NCBI RefSeq assembly: GCF_000829375.1
Contig: NZ_AP014624.1
Span: forward strand, 1,054,001-1,118,000
Source: Chryseobacterium sp. StRB126
GTDB taxonomy: Bacteria; Bacteroidota; Bacteroidia; Flavobacteriales; Weeksellaceae
Reading direction: 5' to 3'
Length of the DNA stretch: 64,000 bases
Under the pieces are notes generated by a model. It was not told where the DNA came from. It ran no database searches and saw only the letters and a program-made list of their open reading frames with translations. Below are positions 1-9,537 of the stretch, in pieces (position 1 is the first letter of the stretch; every line of letters starts with the position of its first letter). The translations under genes and the position numbers were made by a program.

Positions 1-2773
1 GATCACGGATGAAGTTATTCACTGTATAATTAGCCAAAACACCAACAATAACGCCGTCATCCGGGTTATAATCCAAATTAGGATACCCAGCAAATGCATT
101 GTATTTTGGATGTTTGTAATTGTAGGTGTTTATCTCATAATCATCTGCAATATTTTTGGTAGTGTTTCCTGCATTGTAGGTGTTTTTTTGAGAGGCGAAG
201 TCGTAGATTTTTACTTTTCTTCCATCGGCCACATTATACACATCATGGTTATAGCCACCAATCAGTCTGATGTTCATTTTAGGGCGGCCGGATCCTACTA
301 CTTCATAAATGTCATCATCTTCCAGCCCATAAATCCAAAGTTCTTTTGTTTTTGAATCATGATAAGTCTTTTCAAAAACCAGTTCGTTTTTATCTTTGTT
401 TTTCCCTAATTTATATTGCTGTACAAGAACGGAGTGTCCGTTTTTAGTAATGACAAACTTATCTGGGTTCACGGTTCCTGCCAAAGGAACTTTTTCCTGC
501 AGGACATTATAATAATCGGATGCGTATTTCTGCAGTTTTGTTTTTCTTATTTTAAGTTTTCTCTGGATCTCTGCTACGGTGCTATCCTGAACTTCTTTAG
601 GAAGGTTGTGGAATGCATCATCAATATCTGCATCGGTCAGATGTTCCTGAATGTATTTTGCCTGAGCTTCCCATTCTTCCTGACTAGAACTTTTTAAAAA
701 AACAAGATCCATAGGATACGGTTCCATCGCCAGCCATTTTACGCTGCTGATATCTTCTGTAAAAGTTTTCATGTGTCGGATAGCCGGAACATTCATGATC
801 AGTCTGAATGCCGCCCCGTCATATTTACTGAACGCCTGATCTCTGTCTTTTGGAATCGGTTTATAGACAATTTTATCACCTTTTTCATATTCTGCCCATT
901 TCCACTGATCTGAATGCCTGTCCCAGTCACCAATCAGCATATCAAACAATCTTGCTCTGATGTAGGATTCCCTGTCTACAGAGTATTTGTAGTTTTTGGT
1001 CAGGTTTTTCAGGACATCGTCAGTAGAGACGATATCTTTTGCATGATCTAGGTAGGCCAATGTTTTAGGATCTGAAGAAAAACGTTCTTCAATCATATAC
1101 ATTTCATCACCATAGTTTTGATTATATTTTCCTAAAGCCTGCTGCTTGGGAATATAATATAACTTCGGATTGCTATGGAAAATGTTCAGTTTTTCTGACA
1201 TATTTCCTATGGTAAACGGAGTGAAAGGATGGTTGGTGGTATAGAAGTCCAAAAGGAATTTCTCCGGGAAAGTATTGGTAAGTTCTTCTCCCAATGTGCT
1301 TTTTTGGAAAGCCATATTGTTGAGGAACCGTACTGCACTTTTTTTCACTCCACGCATCACAAACTCCTGTCCGTCATTAGCTTTTAACCTTAAACTGTTA
1401 GATTGGTTTCCTCCTCCTTCTCTGAAAGGGATATAACCGCCATTTAGCTCAGAAAGATTGGCTGTAGGGGCCTCAATAGGAATTCCGTAATAGTTTCTGT
1501 AGTGATCTCCCCAAAGCCATCGGTAAAAACCACCTTTTTGGGTGAGCTGAACCGGATAGATGCTGGAAGAGAATGTAGCTGGGAATGTATTGGGAAAATT
1601 ATTCACAAATTCATCAGGCTTGGATATCACGGAAATCTGTGATAATTTCTGAAGCTTAGCATCCTTTGTGGAAAAAAATTCCACATCGGTACTCTGATCT
1701 TTTCTGAGATTAAGGACGGCAAAACCGTTTCCACCATAGGAAAAGTCTGTTTTTTCAGTAATGGTAGAAGGATCTGTTTTAGAACCTGCACCACTGATGA
1801 TCTGTCTTATATTTTCTTCTTCATGATACTGTAAATTATGGTCATGCCCGGAAACGAAGATGACATTATCTTTATCCTGCACAATACTTTTCAGTCTGTT
1901 GGCTAGCTCTGTATAGTGCTGATTGTTAATATCTGCCGGGCTGATTCCTGAAGAGCTTCTAAGAATATTAATAAGGCTTGCCACTCCCGGTACCGGTATT
2001 TTACTTTTCAGAGGAAAAAGGTGCGACTTTGCTGAATGAAATCCTGCGTGGGTTCCACTGCTGATGATCGGATGATGTAAGGCAACAATAATTTTTTTAC
2101 CCTGATTCTTAATGATAAGATCTTTAAATTCTGTGTAAAAGTCTTCACGGGTTTTGATGTTGCAGTTTTTATTAATTCCGGGATAGTTGTCCCAGTTGGT
2201 AATTGCCCATTCCGTATCAATGGCGATCAGTTTAATATCTTTAGTGATGCTGATGTCATCAATAGGACAGCCATTTTTAGGTAGGAAGGCCTTTTTATCA
2301 TCAAAATATTTTTTTACCAATGATTCCTGAGCGTTTAATCCGCTCAAGCCACTATACCAATCATGGTTTCCAGGGATGACAAGAGTTTTCCCTTTAAAAT
2401 TTTTAGTAATGGCAAGCTGGTCTTCCAGTTTTTGTTTGGCTAAAGCATAGCCTTTATCAGATTCCTTGGGCATTCCGCTGGGATAGATGTTATCTCCAAG
2501 AAAGATCAGCATAGAGTTGCTGTCTGCGGAATCCAGCTTGCCTTTAAGTAAATTCAGAGTTTTCTGTGCTTGTGGTTCATCTGCATTTCCGGCATCTCCA
2601 ATCAGGAAAATTTTAAAATCATTTTCAGATTTTATCTCAGAATCTTTTACTTCGAATAAGTTTTTGCCTTTTTGTACGTTATATGTTGCGCAGGAATACA
2701 TCACTCCGGCAGACATTACTGTTCTCAGAACAATAGAAGTATTTTTTAGATGAGTTTTAAAGGATAAATTCAT
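1..2773 (-). CDS. Metallophosphoesterase lipoprotein, 3' end beyond window
   Basis: The frame opens at ATG 2773 and stays open to base 1, so about 924 codons are seen and the C-terminus is missing. The N-terminus has a hydrophobic stretch ending in VMYSC (Cys28), which suggests a lipoprotein. Calcineurin-like phosphoesterase motifs follow in order: GDAG, LGDNIYPSG, GNHDWYSG, a HHP and GHDHNLQ. A middle region contains GDWDRHSDQWKW, typical of large Bacteroidota proteins of this type, which usually end in a surface-antigen-like barrel; that end lies outside the window. The substrate is unknown. Only 26 bp separate it from the divergent gene at 2800. Confidence 0.85.
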   Translation of the reverse strand, partial: MNLSFKTHLKNTSIVLRTVMSAGVMYSCATYNVQKGKNLFEVKDSEIKSENDFKIFLIGDAGNADEPQAQKTLNLLKGKLDSADSNSMLIFLGDNIYPSGMPKESDKGYALAKQKLEDQLAITKNFKGKTLVIPGNHDWYSGLSGLNAQESLVKKYFDDKKAFLPKNGCPIDDISITKDIKLIAIDTEWAITNWDNYPGINKNCNIKTREDFYTEFKDLIIKNQGKKIIVALHHPIISSGTHAGFHSAKSHLFPLKSKIPVPGVASLINILRSSSGISPADINNQHYTELANRLKSIVQDKDNVIFVSGHDHNLQYHEEENIRQIISGAGSKTDPSTITEKTDFSYGGNGFAVLNLRKDQSTDVEFFSTKDAKLQKLSQISVISKPDEFVNNFPNTFPATFSSSIYPVQLTQKGGFYRWLWGDHYRNYYGIPIEAPTANLSELNGGYIPFREGGGNQSNSLRLKANDGQEFVMRGVKKSAVRFLNNMAFQKSTLGEELTNTFPEKFLLDFYTTNHPFTPFTIGNMSEKLNIFHSNPKLYYIPKQQALGKYNQNYGDEMYMIEERFSSDPKTLAYLDHAKDIVSTDDVLKNLTKNYKYSVDRESYIRARLFDMLIGDWDRHSDQWKWAEYEKGDKIVYKPIPKDRDQAFSKYDGAAFRLIMNVPAIRHMKTFTEDISSVKWLAMEPYPMDLVFLKSSSQEEWEAQAKYIQEHLTDADIDDAFHNLPKEVQDSTVAEIQRKLKIRKTKLQKYASDYYNVLQEKVPLAGTVNPDKFVITKNGHSVLVQQYKLGKNKDKNELVFEKTYHDSKTKELWIYGLEDDDIYEVVGSGRPKMNIRLIGGYNHDVYNVADGRKVKIYDFASQKNTYNAGNTTKNIADDYEINTYNYKHPKYNAFAGYPNLDYNPDDGVIVGVLANYTVNNFIRD

Positions 2774-2799
2774 AAATTTACATTAACAAAAATTCAGGA

Positions 2800-3975
2800 A
2801 TGAACATTCTAGACAACGCTAAAAATTATGTTGAAATCTTATTCAAAGATAAGTTATCTTCAGTATATTTTTATCATAATTTTATTCATACTGCCTATAC
2901 GGTGAATAAAGCCGAGGAGATTATGAAGCATACCCCTGTTTCTGAAGAAGATCAGGAAAAAGTTCTTGTGGCCTTATGGTTTCATGATACAGGATATATA
3001 GAATGTGCCATGAACCATGAAGAAAGGGGAGTAGAGATTATGAAGAACTTTCTTCATCAGGAAAATTATCCGGAAAGCTATATCTCAGATGTGGAGAAAC
3101 TGATTCTGGCGACTAAAATTACCTATGTTCCTCAGAATTTACTGGAGAAAATTGTAAAAGATGCTGACTTCAGCCATTTTGCCGGTCATGATTACAATGA
3201 TATTTCTGATGCGTTAAGAAAAGAATGGGAACTTACCAATGTAAGATGCTTCTCTAATGAAGAATGGAATGCGGGAAATCTGGATATGCTTAAAAACAAG
3301 CATACTTTTTATACCGATTATGCTAAAGAAAATTGGGAACCTTTAAAAAAGAAAAATATCAAGAAGATCGAGAAGAAGCTGGGAAAAGAAGAAGAGAAAA
3401 AAGAGAATACGGATACTAAATCTGATAACAAAAAAGATAAAGAAAAATCAGACAGAAGTGTGGATACCTTATTCAGGGTAACGCTGAACAACCATACAAG
3501 ACTAAGTGATATTGCAGACAGTAAAGCGAATATCCTGCTGTCTGTAAATGCGATTATTATTTCCGTGTGTCTTTCGGTACTGGTGCCAAAGCTGGATGCT
3601 CCTAAAAACTCTCACCTGATCTTGCCGAGTTTTATATTGCTATTATCCAGTGTTCTCACCATTATATTTGCGATTCTGTCTACAAAGCCAAATGTAACGA
3701 AGACTACGTTTACCAATCAGGATGTTTCCAACAGAAAAGTGAATCTACTGTTCTTCGGGAATTTTCAGCAGATGTTGTTTGATGATTATCATAATGCAAT
3801 GAGAGATCTCATCAAAGACAGGGATTATATTTATGATTCTATGGTGAAGGATCTGTATTATCTTGGAAAGGTGCTAGACAGAAAGTATAAGCTTTTATCC
3901 ATTACTTATAAGATATTTATGGCAGGAATTATTATTTCCGTTTTATCTTTTGGGTACGCATTTCTTAGTCTTTAA
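2800..3975 (+). CDS. HD-domain protein fused to a Pycsar-effector-type (PycTM/DUF5706) membrane domain
   Basis: 391 aa. Residues 1 to about 180 form an HD phosphohydrolase domain: HNFIHT near residue 26, the HD pair at 62-63 (FHDTGY), His73, and DAD at 121-123. A charged Lys/Glu-rich linker covers about 183-220. Residues 225-391 match the PycTM pattern: RLSDIADSKANILLSVNA leading into a membrane helix, a second helix at about 273-294, and a third at about 370-390. In Pycsar defence, PycTM proteins are membrane effectors activated by cyclic pyrimidine nucleotides. No cyclase gene is next to it, so its role here is open; homologues are often annotated as Pycsar effector family proteins. It may be cotranscribed with the bestrophin gene 16 bp downstream. 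Confidence 0.8.
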   Translation: MNILDNAKNYVEILFKDKLSSVYFYHNFIHTAYTVNKAEEIMKHTPVSEEDQEKVLVALWFHDTGYIECAMNHEERGVEIMKNFLHQENYPESYISDVEKLILATKITYVPQNLLEKIVKDADFSHFAGHDYNDISDALRKEWELTNVRCFSNEEWNAGNLDMLKNKHTFYTDYAKENWEPLKKKNIKKIEKKLGKEEEKKENTDTKSDNKKDKEKSDRSVDTLFRVTLNNHTRLSDIADSKANILLSVNAIIISVCLSVLVPKLDAPKNSHLILPSFILLLSSVLTIIFAILSTKPNVTKTTFTNQDVSNRKVNLLFFGNFQQMLFDDYHNAMRDLIKDRDYIYDSMVKDLYYLGKVLDRKYKLLSITYKIFMAGIIISVLSFGYAFLSL

Positions 3976-3991
3976 TTAAAAATACATACAG

Positions 3992-4915
3992 ATGATAGTC
4001 AGACAGCGAACGAATTGGCTGAAAATGTTATTTATATGGAGAGGCTCTGTATTAAAGAAAATTGTTGTTCAGCTTAGCATCATCACGCTGTTTTCCTTGG
4101 CTATCTATATTTTCAAAGGGAGAATCTTTGATTATAAAGTACATTTGAATCCTACGATTTTTACATTGATAGGACTGGCTCTTGCTATATTTATGGGGTT
4201 CTGTAATTCTGCGAGCTATGACCGTTTCTGGGAAGGGCGAAAACTTTGGGGACTTCTTGTTATTGAAACCAGATCTTTGACGAGACAGATTTTATCCCTA
4301 GTCAATGATTCTTCTCCCGATGCTAAAGAAGAAAAAGAGAAAATCATTAAATTAATCTCTGCATTTTCCTGGTCGCTTAACTTCCAGTTGAGAGCTAAAT
4401 CCGGAACAGAACATCTTGAGAGACTTCTTTCTCCTATACAACTGGAACAGGTGAAGAATAAAAAATTTATTCCAAGTATTATTCTTGGATTTATTGCAGA
4501 CTGGCTTAACGAACAGAATAAAAAAGGAAATATTGATACCATTGTGATGACTTCTATGGATCATCAGCTGAATCAGTTTTCTAATATTTCTGGTGGATGT
4601 GAGAGAATTTATAACACTCCGTTACCATTTGCTTACAGCGTTCTTCTACATCGTACTGTATATCTTTACTGCTTCTGGCTTCCTTTCGGATTAGTAGATT
4701 CTTTGGGGTGGATGATGCCTTTAATTGTTTTGTTAATCAGCTATACCTTTATCGCTCTTGATGCTATTATTCAGGAGATTGGTGAGCCTTTTGGTGAAGA
4801 AGAAAATGACCTTGCCCTGAACAGTATTTGCCGCACAATTGAGTTTTCTATTTTTGAACAGGCAGGAATCTCTCAAGGTGAGCTGGAGAAGCCGGATACT
4901 TATTTTGTGGATTAA
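3992..4915 (+). CDS. Bestrophin-family (UPF0187) anion channel-like protein
   Basis: 307 aa, the usual size of bacterial bestrophins. The start region (RQRTNWLKMLFIWRGSV) and the segment NSASYDRFWEGRKLWGLLV near residue 70 are family hallmarks. Hydrophobic helices occur at about 20-40, 45-65, 218-235 and 240-262, and LPFAYSVLLHRTVYLYCF in the second half is also typical. Bacterial members form pentameric cation or anion channels in the inner membrane. It follows the HD/PycTM gene by 16 bp on the same strand, so the two may form an operon; whether this has functional meaning is inference. Confidence 0.8.
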   Translation: MIVRQRTNWLKMLFIWRGSVLKKIVVQLSIITLFSLAIYIFKGRIFDYKVHLNPTIFTLIGLALAIFMGFCNSASYDRFWEGRKLWGLLVIETRSLTRQILSLVNDSSPDAKEEKEKIIKLISAFSWSLNFQLRAKSGTEHLERLLSPIQLEQVKNKKFIPSIILGFIADWLNEQNKKGNIDTIVMTSMDHQLNQFSNISGGCERIYNTPLPFAYSVLLHRTVYLYCFWLPFGLVDSLGWMMPLIVLLISYTFIALDAIIQEIGEPFGEEENDLALNSICRTIEFSIFEQAGISQGELEKPDTYFVD

Positions 4916-4925
4916 AAATTGATTT

Positions 4926-7238
4926 CTATTCCTGAGGAAGCGTAAAAGAAACCCTCAGTGCCAGCAATCCCGTAATTCCCTGGAGATCCTCAACCTTTAG
5001 GAATTCTATATCATTTTGTAGAACTCCTTTTTTCTGAAGTTTGGAAATGTAGTCAAGGTATTCTTTTTGATTTTCCATTCCGAAATACACGATGGTGATT
5101 TTTCCGGGAGCGGTGATGCGTTCTGAAGAATCTTTCACATGCGCTTTATCCAAACGTTTTTTAATGATCTCGTAGTAGGAATTATAGGCTCCGTCTACAT
5201 CAAAGCGCTTTTCATCCATTCGGAAACGGATGTCTATTTTTTCATTATACACAAAAATCAGTGAGGCAATATCCAGCTGTACAGGAAGATTTTTTTTGAA
5301 CGACTGAAACTCCAGTTCCATTTTACAGATGGTTTTCAACTGCCAGTATCTCAGTTTGTGGACAACTTTTGAGGTATAGTGCAGCTCAGGAGCGATGGTA
5401 GATCCAATGTACAGATTATGCTCCACACCATCAGACTTAAATCTCTCATAGTAGTGCGGAAAAATTTCCTGCGCTTTTATCTGGCTTTCGTCCAGTAAAT
5501 CTGCCAGCTTTCGGTTGACCAGTGTGATAGAATCATCCAGGTTTTTTCTGTGATGATAAAACAGATCTGTAGGTGCAAAGATGTGTGAAAAATAATCTTT
5601 AATCTTTGCTTTTATTTCTCTGGAGCTTCTTACTTCCAATTTTCCCTGTAAAAAAGGATGAATTTCTTCCCTTAATAATCTTTGAAAACGCTGTTCTGTA
5701 TCCGCTTTGATTTCATTGTTTAATTCATTCTCAAAAATATCCAGTGCCAGTAAAAATTTTTCTGAATCGGAATTTGTGAGTACAAAAATTTCATTCAGCC
5801 ATTCAATCTGCTGATTAAGATCCTGAAGCATCAGATTAAAACGCTTCTCTGAAGAAGAACGGATATCAGAAACCCCGAATAGCGGAGTGAGATTTTTAAA
5901 AGAAATCTGTTTTAAAGTATATATTTTTTTCCCCAGTGATGCGGTAAAGTACTTTTCAGCTTCATTCCTGAATTTCCAGACTACACTATCGTGGATAGTA
6001 GTATATTCACGCTGGATAATAGCTTCTATCTGGTAATTTTTTTCAAAATAGAACCTGCTCAGAGAGAAAAGAATCATATCTGAAAAAAACTCCAGCTTCT
6101 TTAGTTTTAAGCCATTGAAACTTCCGGTAATAGGAGAAGTGAACTCCATGATTGCAAGAAGTTCAGCATCTTTCATGATAGGAATTACCATGAAACTGTT
6201 AACGTTATTATCCTTTAAAATGCTAAAGGAAGGAAGTTGTTTTACATTTTCATCCAGGTTGTTTACATTGGAAACAACAACGGGTTTTGAATTGTGATTT
6301 AAATTATTAAACGTACTCTTACGCGTATCTTCGTCAAAAGCGTTGATCCAGAAATCCAGAATATGATTGGTCAGAAGACTCTCATAAATAGGAAGTTTAT
6401 CCAGTTTCTGCTCTTTTTTGTTAAAGGTCATCAGTCCGAAGCTGAGTTCCGGAACATCAAAATAGGATTTGAAAATTTCAGTCAGATTTTCATTGGGATT
6501 CAAATCTTCGGGATCAATCTCAATCATGCTTGATTTCAGGTCAGAAAGTGCTACTTCAGACGTACAGTCTACCAGTGAAATAATAGTAAATCCTTTCAGT
6601 ATCCAAGATTGTGAGGGAAAATATTTTTTCCACAGTTTAAAATCATCCAGATTTTCCAACAGCATATCCAGAGTGTCATCAGAAGGGATTTTGGCTTCTT
6701 CTGTAGGAAAAATTTCAGTAAAATCTGAATTTACTGTAATTTTATAATGTTTCATGATTCCCTGTTTATTGGGAATATCATAATAAAAAGGAATAGTGCT
6801 TTTAATATCCTTTTTAAAATAAGACTGAAGAATCAGGCAGCAACAGAATACATAAAATTCATTATCATTAATATTTCTGAGTTCGATCTCAAAGTCTTTT
6901 CCTGCATCTTTCAGTATTCCTTTAAATCTTTCGGTATAATTGAAGGTGATATTGGAAAGAGGAATACTTGCCGCTTTTATTTCATTATTGGTAAGTCCGG
7001 TAGGGAAGAGGTCAGCAAGAAGTAATCTGATGAGGTCTTCATTTTTTTCCAAAAGACTAATGTCCTGAAAGCCATCTTTCAGTTCCTTAAAATTCTTTGT
7101 TTTCTCAATGAGAGATTCAGCGTAATTAGCCCTATATTCCAGGCGGTCATTATAACGGATATGCTCCAACACATCCAAATATTTTTTGAATGATATATAA
7201 ACCTGAAAGGGAGAGTCTTTTTTGTAAAGATTGGTCAA
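4926..7238 (-). CDS. Large GAF-domain-containing protein
   Basis: 770 aa, soluble, with no signal peptide. A GAF-like segment lies at about residues 340-430 (SFMVIPIMKDAELLAIMEF, then a helix before the next region). The flanks are long, helical and charged without a motif I recognise. No histidine kinase, GGDEF or HTH output domain is visible. Similar long GAF proteins occur as single genes in Chryseobacterium and relatives. It converges on the bestrophin gene with a 10-bp gap. The ligand and output are unknown. Confidence 0.7.
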   Translation of the reverse strand: MTNLYKKDSPFQVYISFKKYLDVLEHIRYNDRLEYRANYAESLIEKTKNFKELKDGFQDISLLEKNEDLIRLLLADLFPTGLTNNEIKAASIPLSNITFNYTERFKGILKDAGKDFEIELRNINDNEFYVFCCCLILQSYFKKDIKSTIPFYYDIPNKQGIMKHYKITVNSDFTEIFPTEEAKIPSDDTLDMLLENLDDFKLWKKYFPSQSWILKGFTIISLVDCTSEVALSDLKSSMIEIDPEDLNPNENLTEIFKSYFDVPELSFGLMTFNKKEQKLDKLPIYESLLTNHILDFWINAFDEDTRKSTFNNLNHNSKPVVVSNVNNLDENVKQLPSFSILKDNNVNSFMVIPIMKDAELLAIMEFTSPITGSFNGLKLKKLEFFSDMILFSLSRFYFEKNYQIEAIIQREYTTIHDSVVWKFRNEAEKYFTASLGKKIYTLKQISFKNLTPLFGVSDIRSSSEKRFNLMLQDLNQQIEWLNEIFVLTNSDSEKFLLALDIFENELNNEIKADTEQRFQRLLREEIHPFLQGKLEVRSSREIKAKIKDYFSHIFAPTDLFYHHRKNLDDSITLVNRKLADLLDESQIKAQEIFPHYYERFKSDGVEHNLYIGSTIAPELHYTSKVVHKLRYWQLKTICKMELEFQSFKKNLPVQLDIASLIFVYNEKIDIRFRMDEKRFDVDGAYNSYYEIIKKRLDKAHVKDSSERITAPGKITIVYFGMENQKEYLDYISKLQKKGVLQNDIEFLKVEDLQGITGLLALRVSFTLPQE

Positions 7239-7459
7239 TTGCTGAAATTTAGAGTAAAGTTATGAAAAAAAGAGTATTTCCAATTGTGTTTCAGATTTGT
7301 GAAAATGATTCTTTATAGTTATTTTGTTCAGTTTTTTTGAAGAAATAGTCAAAATGTATATAACATTGAATGGTTCTGATTTACTTTTTAAAAATGTTTG
7401 CAGTGAGATTATCTTTCGAAGAATAATTGAATAAAATTGTAAGGCTTCTTTGCGGTATA

Positions 7460-8380
7460 TTATAACGCTTGTTTAAGCTTGCCGTCTGGCTGTATTTTAT
7501 ATTTCTTTTTCAATATCCTTTTTTCAGTGGTATTTTTTCTTGTGTAGAGTTCAATCTCAAAATTCTTGGTAATGATGAAGTCGTTGACTGTCTCACCGTC
7601 AAATTCTGCAATCTGCAATGATGAAATCACTTTGTTTTTTGTAGCCACTATCAGGTCGTAACCTTCCACATCAGAATCCGTATACCCAAGAATAAAAGGC
7701 TGCAGGTTATTGATTTTGGGAAGCATGAAGAAGCTGGTGGGAGTATCTTTGATCCCATATTCCTCAAGAATATTTTTGTTTTCAGGATAAGAATACCGTG
7801 GATATCTATTTGCACATTCTTTTTCATCAAATTTTACATAACATGTGGAATAATAATCCTCATGATCGAAAGGTAAAGCAGATATCCTGTATTTTGTATT
7901 GGCAGAGTTGTTCTGTTCCTTTGATTGTGGAATTTCAACCTTCTTATCTTTAATGAGTGAAGCTGCAAATTCTTTGAATGATTCCTGAGCATTGAGGATA
8001 TATTCATCCAGAATGTTCTTTTGGGTTTCCTCATTGATGATTTTATCAATTTCCCCGGTGTTGCTGTAGTAAAAAAGATAGGTTTCTTCATTGGTTTCCT
8101 CCAATTTGTCATTCATATAGTTTTCCACCTTGAACTTTACCTTTACAGAAGTTTTATCCTGGGAAATCTCTTCAGCTGTGTAAGTGGCTGCACATCCTGA
8201 ACCACAGCTGAGAGTGAAAGAATTATTTTCCATATCTGCGATGTTTTCTTGAGAAGGAGCTGCTGTAACTGTAGTTTGTGCTGGAGGAAGATTTTCTATT
8301 TTTTGTTCCATCGTTTTCTTCTTGCAAGAAGATAAAAGGGAAATAATGAATAGAGATGCTAGAATTGTTTTCTTTGTCAT
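7460..8380 (-). CDS. Hypothetical lipoprotein (306 aa)
   Basis: The N-terminus is an SPII signal with LLSSC (Cys19), followed by a Lys-rich linker, so a periplasmic or envelope lipoprotein is expected. The mature part is largely soluble beta/alpha sequence with a Cys-containing segment (LSCGSGCAATYTAEE) near residues 57-72. I do not recognise a family. It is the last gene of a four-gene minus-strand cluster starting at 10314, with a 17-bp gap to the ankyrin gene upstream. Confidence 0.6.
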   Translation of the reverse strand: MTKKTILASLFIISLLSSCKKKTMEQKIENLPPAQTTVTAAPSQENIADMENNSFTLSCGSGCAATYTAEEISQDKTSVKVKFKVENYMNDKLEETNEETYLFYYSNTGEIDKIINEETQKNILDEYILNAQESFKEFAASLIKDKKVEIPQSKEQNNSANTKYRISALPFDHEDYYSTCYVKFDEKECANRYPRYSYPENKNILEEYGIKDTPTSFFMLPKINNLQPFILGYTDSDVEGYDLIVATKNKVISSLQIAEFDGETVNDFIITKNFEIELYTRKNTTEKRILKKKYKIQPDGKLKQAL

Positions 8381-8397
8381 ATCATGATTTGGATTGA

Positions 8398-9054
8398 CTA
8401 TTTTTTGAATAAGCTAAAGATGCTTTTATTATTTTCTTTGGCGTAATTATAGGCAGACAAGCCTTCAAAAGTCATTTCGTGAGGATCTGCTCCTTTTTCA
8501 AGCAATAATGTAATCATTTCAAGTTGATTGCCTTGAGTGGCTTCTAATAAAGGGATAAATTTTTTGTTTCCTTCGGGATCGGTAAATGTTTCAACTTTCG
8601 TTCCGGATTGTATCAATAGGTTCACCATATTTGCATTCTTGGAGTTGATAGCTGCTATAAGAAGAGAATATCCTTCATCATTGATCTGTGTATTCAGATC
8701 CGCTTTATGGTCTATAAGGAATTTTACCATTGCTTCATTTCCTGTATTGATGGCAATATACAAAGCTCCATAAGCATAGTATTCATCTTCTGCAGCATTG
8801 TTAATATCAGCCCCGTTTTTTAATAGTTTTCCGGCTTCTTCAATGTTTCCGGATTTTACAGCCAATCCAAGTTGATTATATTTTAAATGATCTTCCTGAT
8901 CCTGAGAAGAAGTTTCAACAATTTGCTGAGGTTTTGCTGTAGTATCTTTTAGGGTTACTTTTTCAACTTCTGGCTGGGGGTCTTTTTTTTCTTTTTTGGA
9001 GTTACAACTCCCTAATGAAATTATGGCTAATACAGCTACTACATGTTTTATCAT
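8398..9054 (-). CDS. Ankyrin-repeat lipoprotein
   Basis: 218 aa. SPII signal with lipobox SLGSC (Cys17), then a charged linker. From about residue 57 there are four ankyrin-type repeats: LGLAVKSGNIEEAGKLLKNG, ALYIAINTGNEAMVKFLIDH, LLIAAINSKNANMVNLLIQS and LLEATQGNQLEMITLLLEKG, with the usual G-A/T-D/K turn residues. Ankyrin repeats bind other proteins, so an envelope scaffold or immunity-like role is possible, but the partner is unknown. It lies 13 bp downstream of the next lipoprotein gene. Confidence 0.75.
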   Translation of the reverse strand: MIKHVVAVLAIISLGSCNSKKEKKDPQPEVEKVTLKDTTAKPQQIVETSSQDQEDHLKYNQLGLAVKSGNIEEAGKLLKNGADINNAAEDEYYAYGALYIAINTGNEAMVKFLIDHKADLNTQINDEGYSLLIAAINSKNANMVNLLIQSGTKVETFTDPEGNKKFIPLLEATQGNQLEMITLLLEKGADPHEMTFEGLSAYNYAKENNKSIFSLFKK

Positions 9055-9067
9055 ACACCAAAAGTAT

Positions 9068-9520
9068 TTATTTTTCTTTTATTAAAGGCATTTCATTATT
9101 TCCCGGGTTAATAAAATAGATGGGATAGCCGGAAATTAAATAGATATTATCCGATTTTTCAATATAAATAATTCCCATTTCATCTTCTAATGAAGGGTTG
9201 AAAATCAGTTTTATTTTATCATCATTGAGCGTTTCTGCCTGTATATGAGAATAAGATTCTTGATCTCCATCTTCATTAATTTGGATTGAAATATCATTTA
9301 AGGAATTAATCGTAATGTCATAGCTCGTTTTAATCTGATCTCTGTTTGAGGCTTCAAAATGATAATGCCCATTCCAATGATTCGGAGGACTTATAGATTT
9401 TGTTGGGTTATTCTGAGATGGAGCTCCTGTATTTTCTGTGGGTTGAACAATTACTTGATGATTGTCTTTCTTACAGGAAAAAAGAGTTAAAAATGAGAAT
9501 AAGATGATGAGGTTTTTCAC
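9068..9520 (-). CDS. Small hypothetical lipoprotein (150 aa)
   Basis: SPII signal MKNLIILFSFLTLFSC (Cys16), then a Pro/Asn/Ser-rich linker to about residue 48. The mature domain starts at HWNGHYHFEASN and reads as a small beta-sheet domain (lipocalin-like in pattern, by eye only). No catalytic motif is visible. It sits in a cluster with two other lipoproteins and a single-pass protein, with gaps of 13-17 bp, which suggests one transcript. Confidence 0.6.
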   Translation of the reverse strand: MKNLIILFSFLTLFSCKKDNHQVIVQPTENTGAPSQNNPTKSISPPNHWNGHYHFEASNRDQIKTSYDITINSLNDISIQINEDGDQESYSHIQAETLNDDKIKLIFNPSLEDEMGIIYIEKSDNIYLISGYPIYFINPGNNEMPLIKEK

Positions 9521-9537
9521 TTTCTTCTTTTGATATT

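Noticed and set aside
110..697. Plus-strand frames near the left edge
   Set aside because: They are antisense to the metallophosphoesterase frame that stays open from 2773 to 1.
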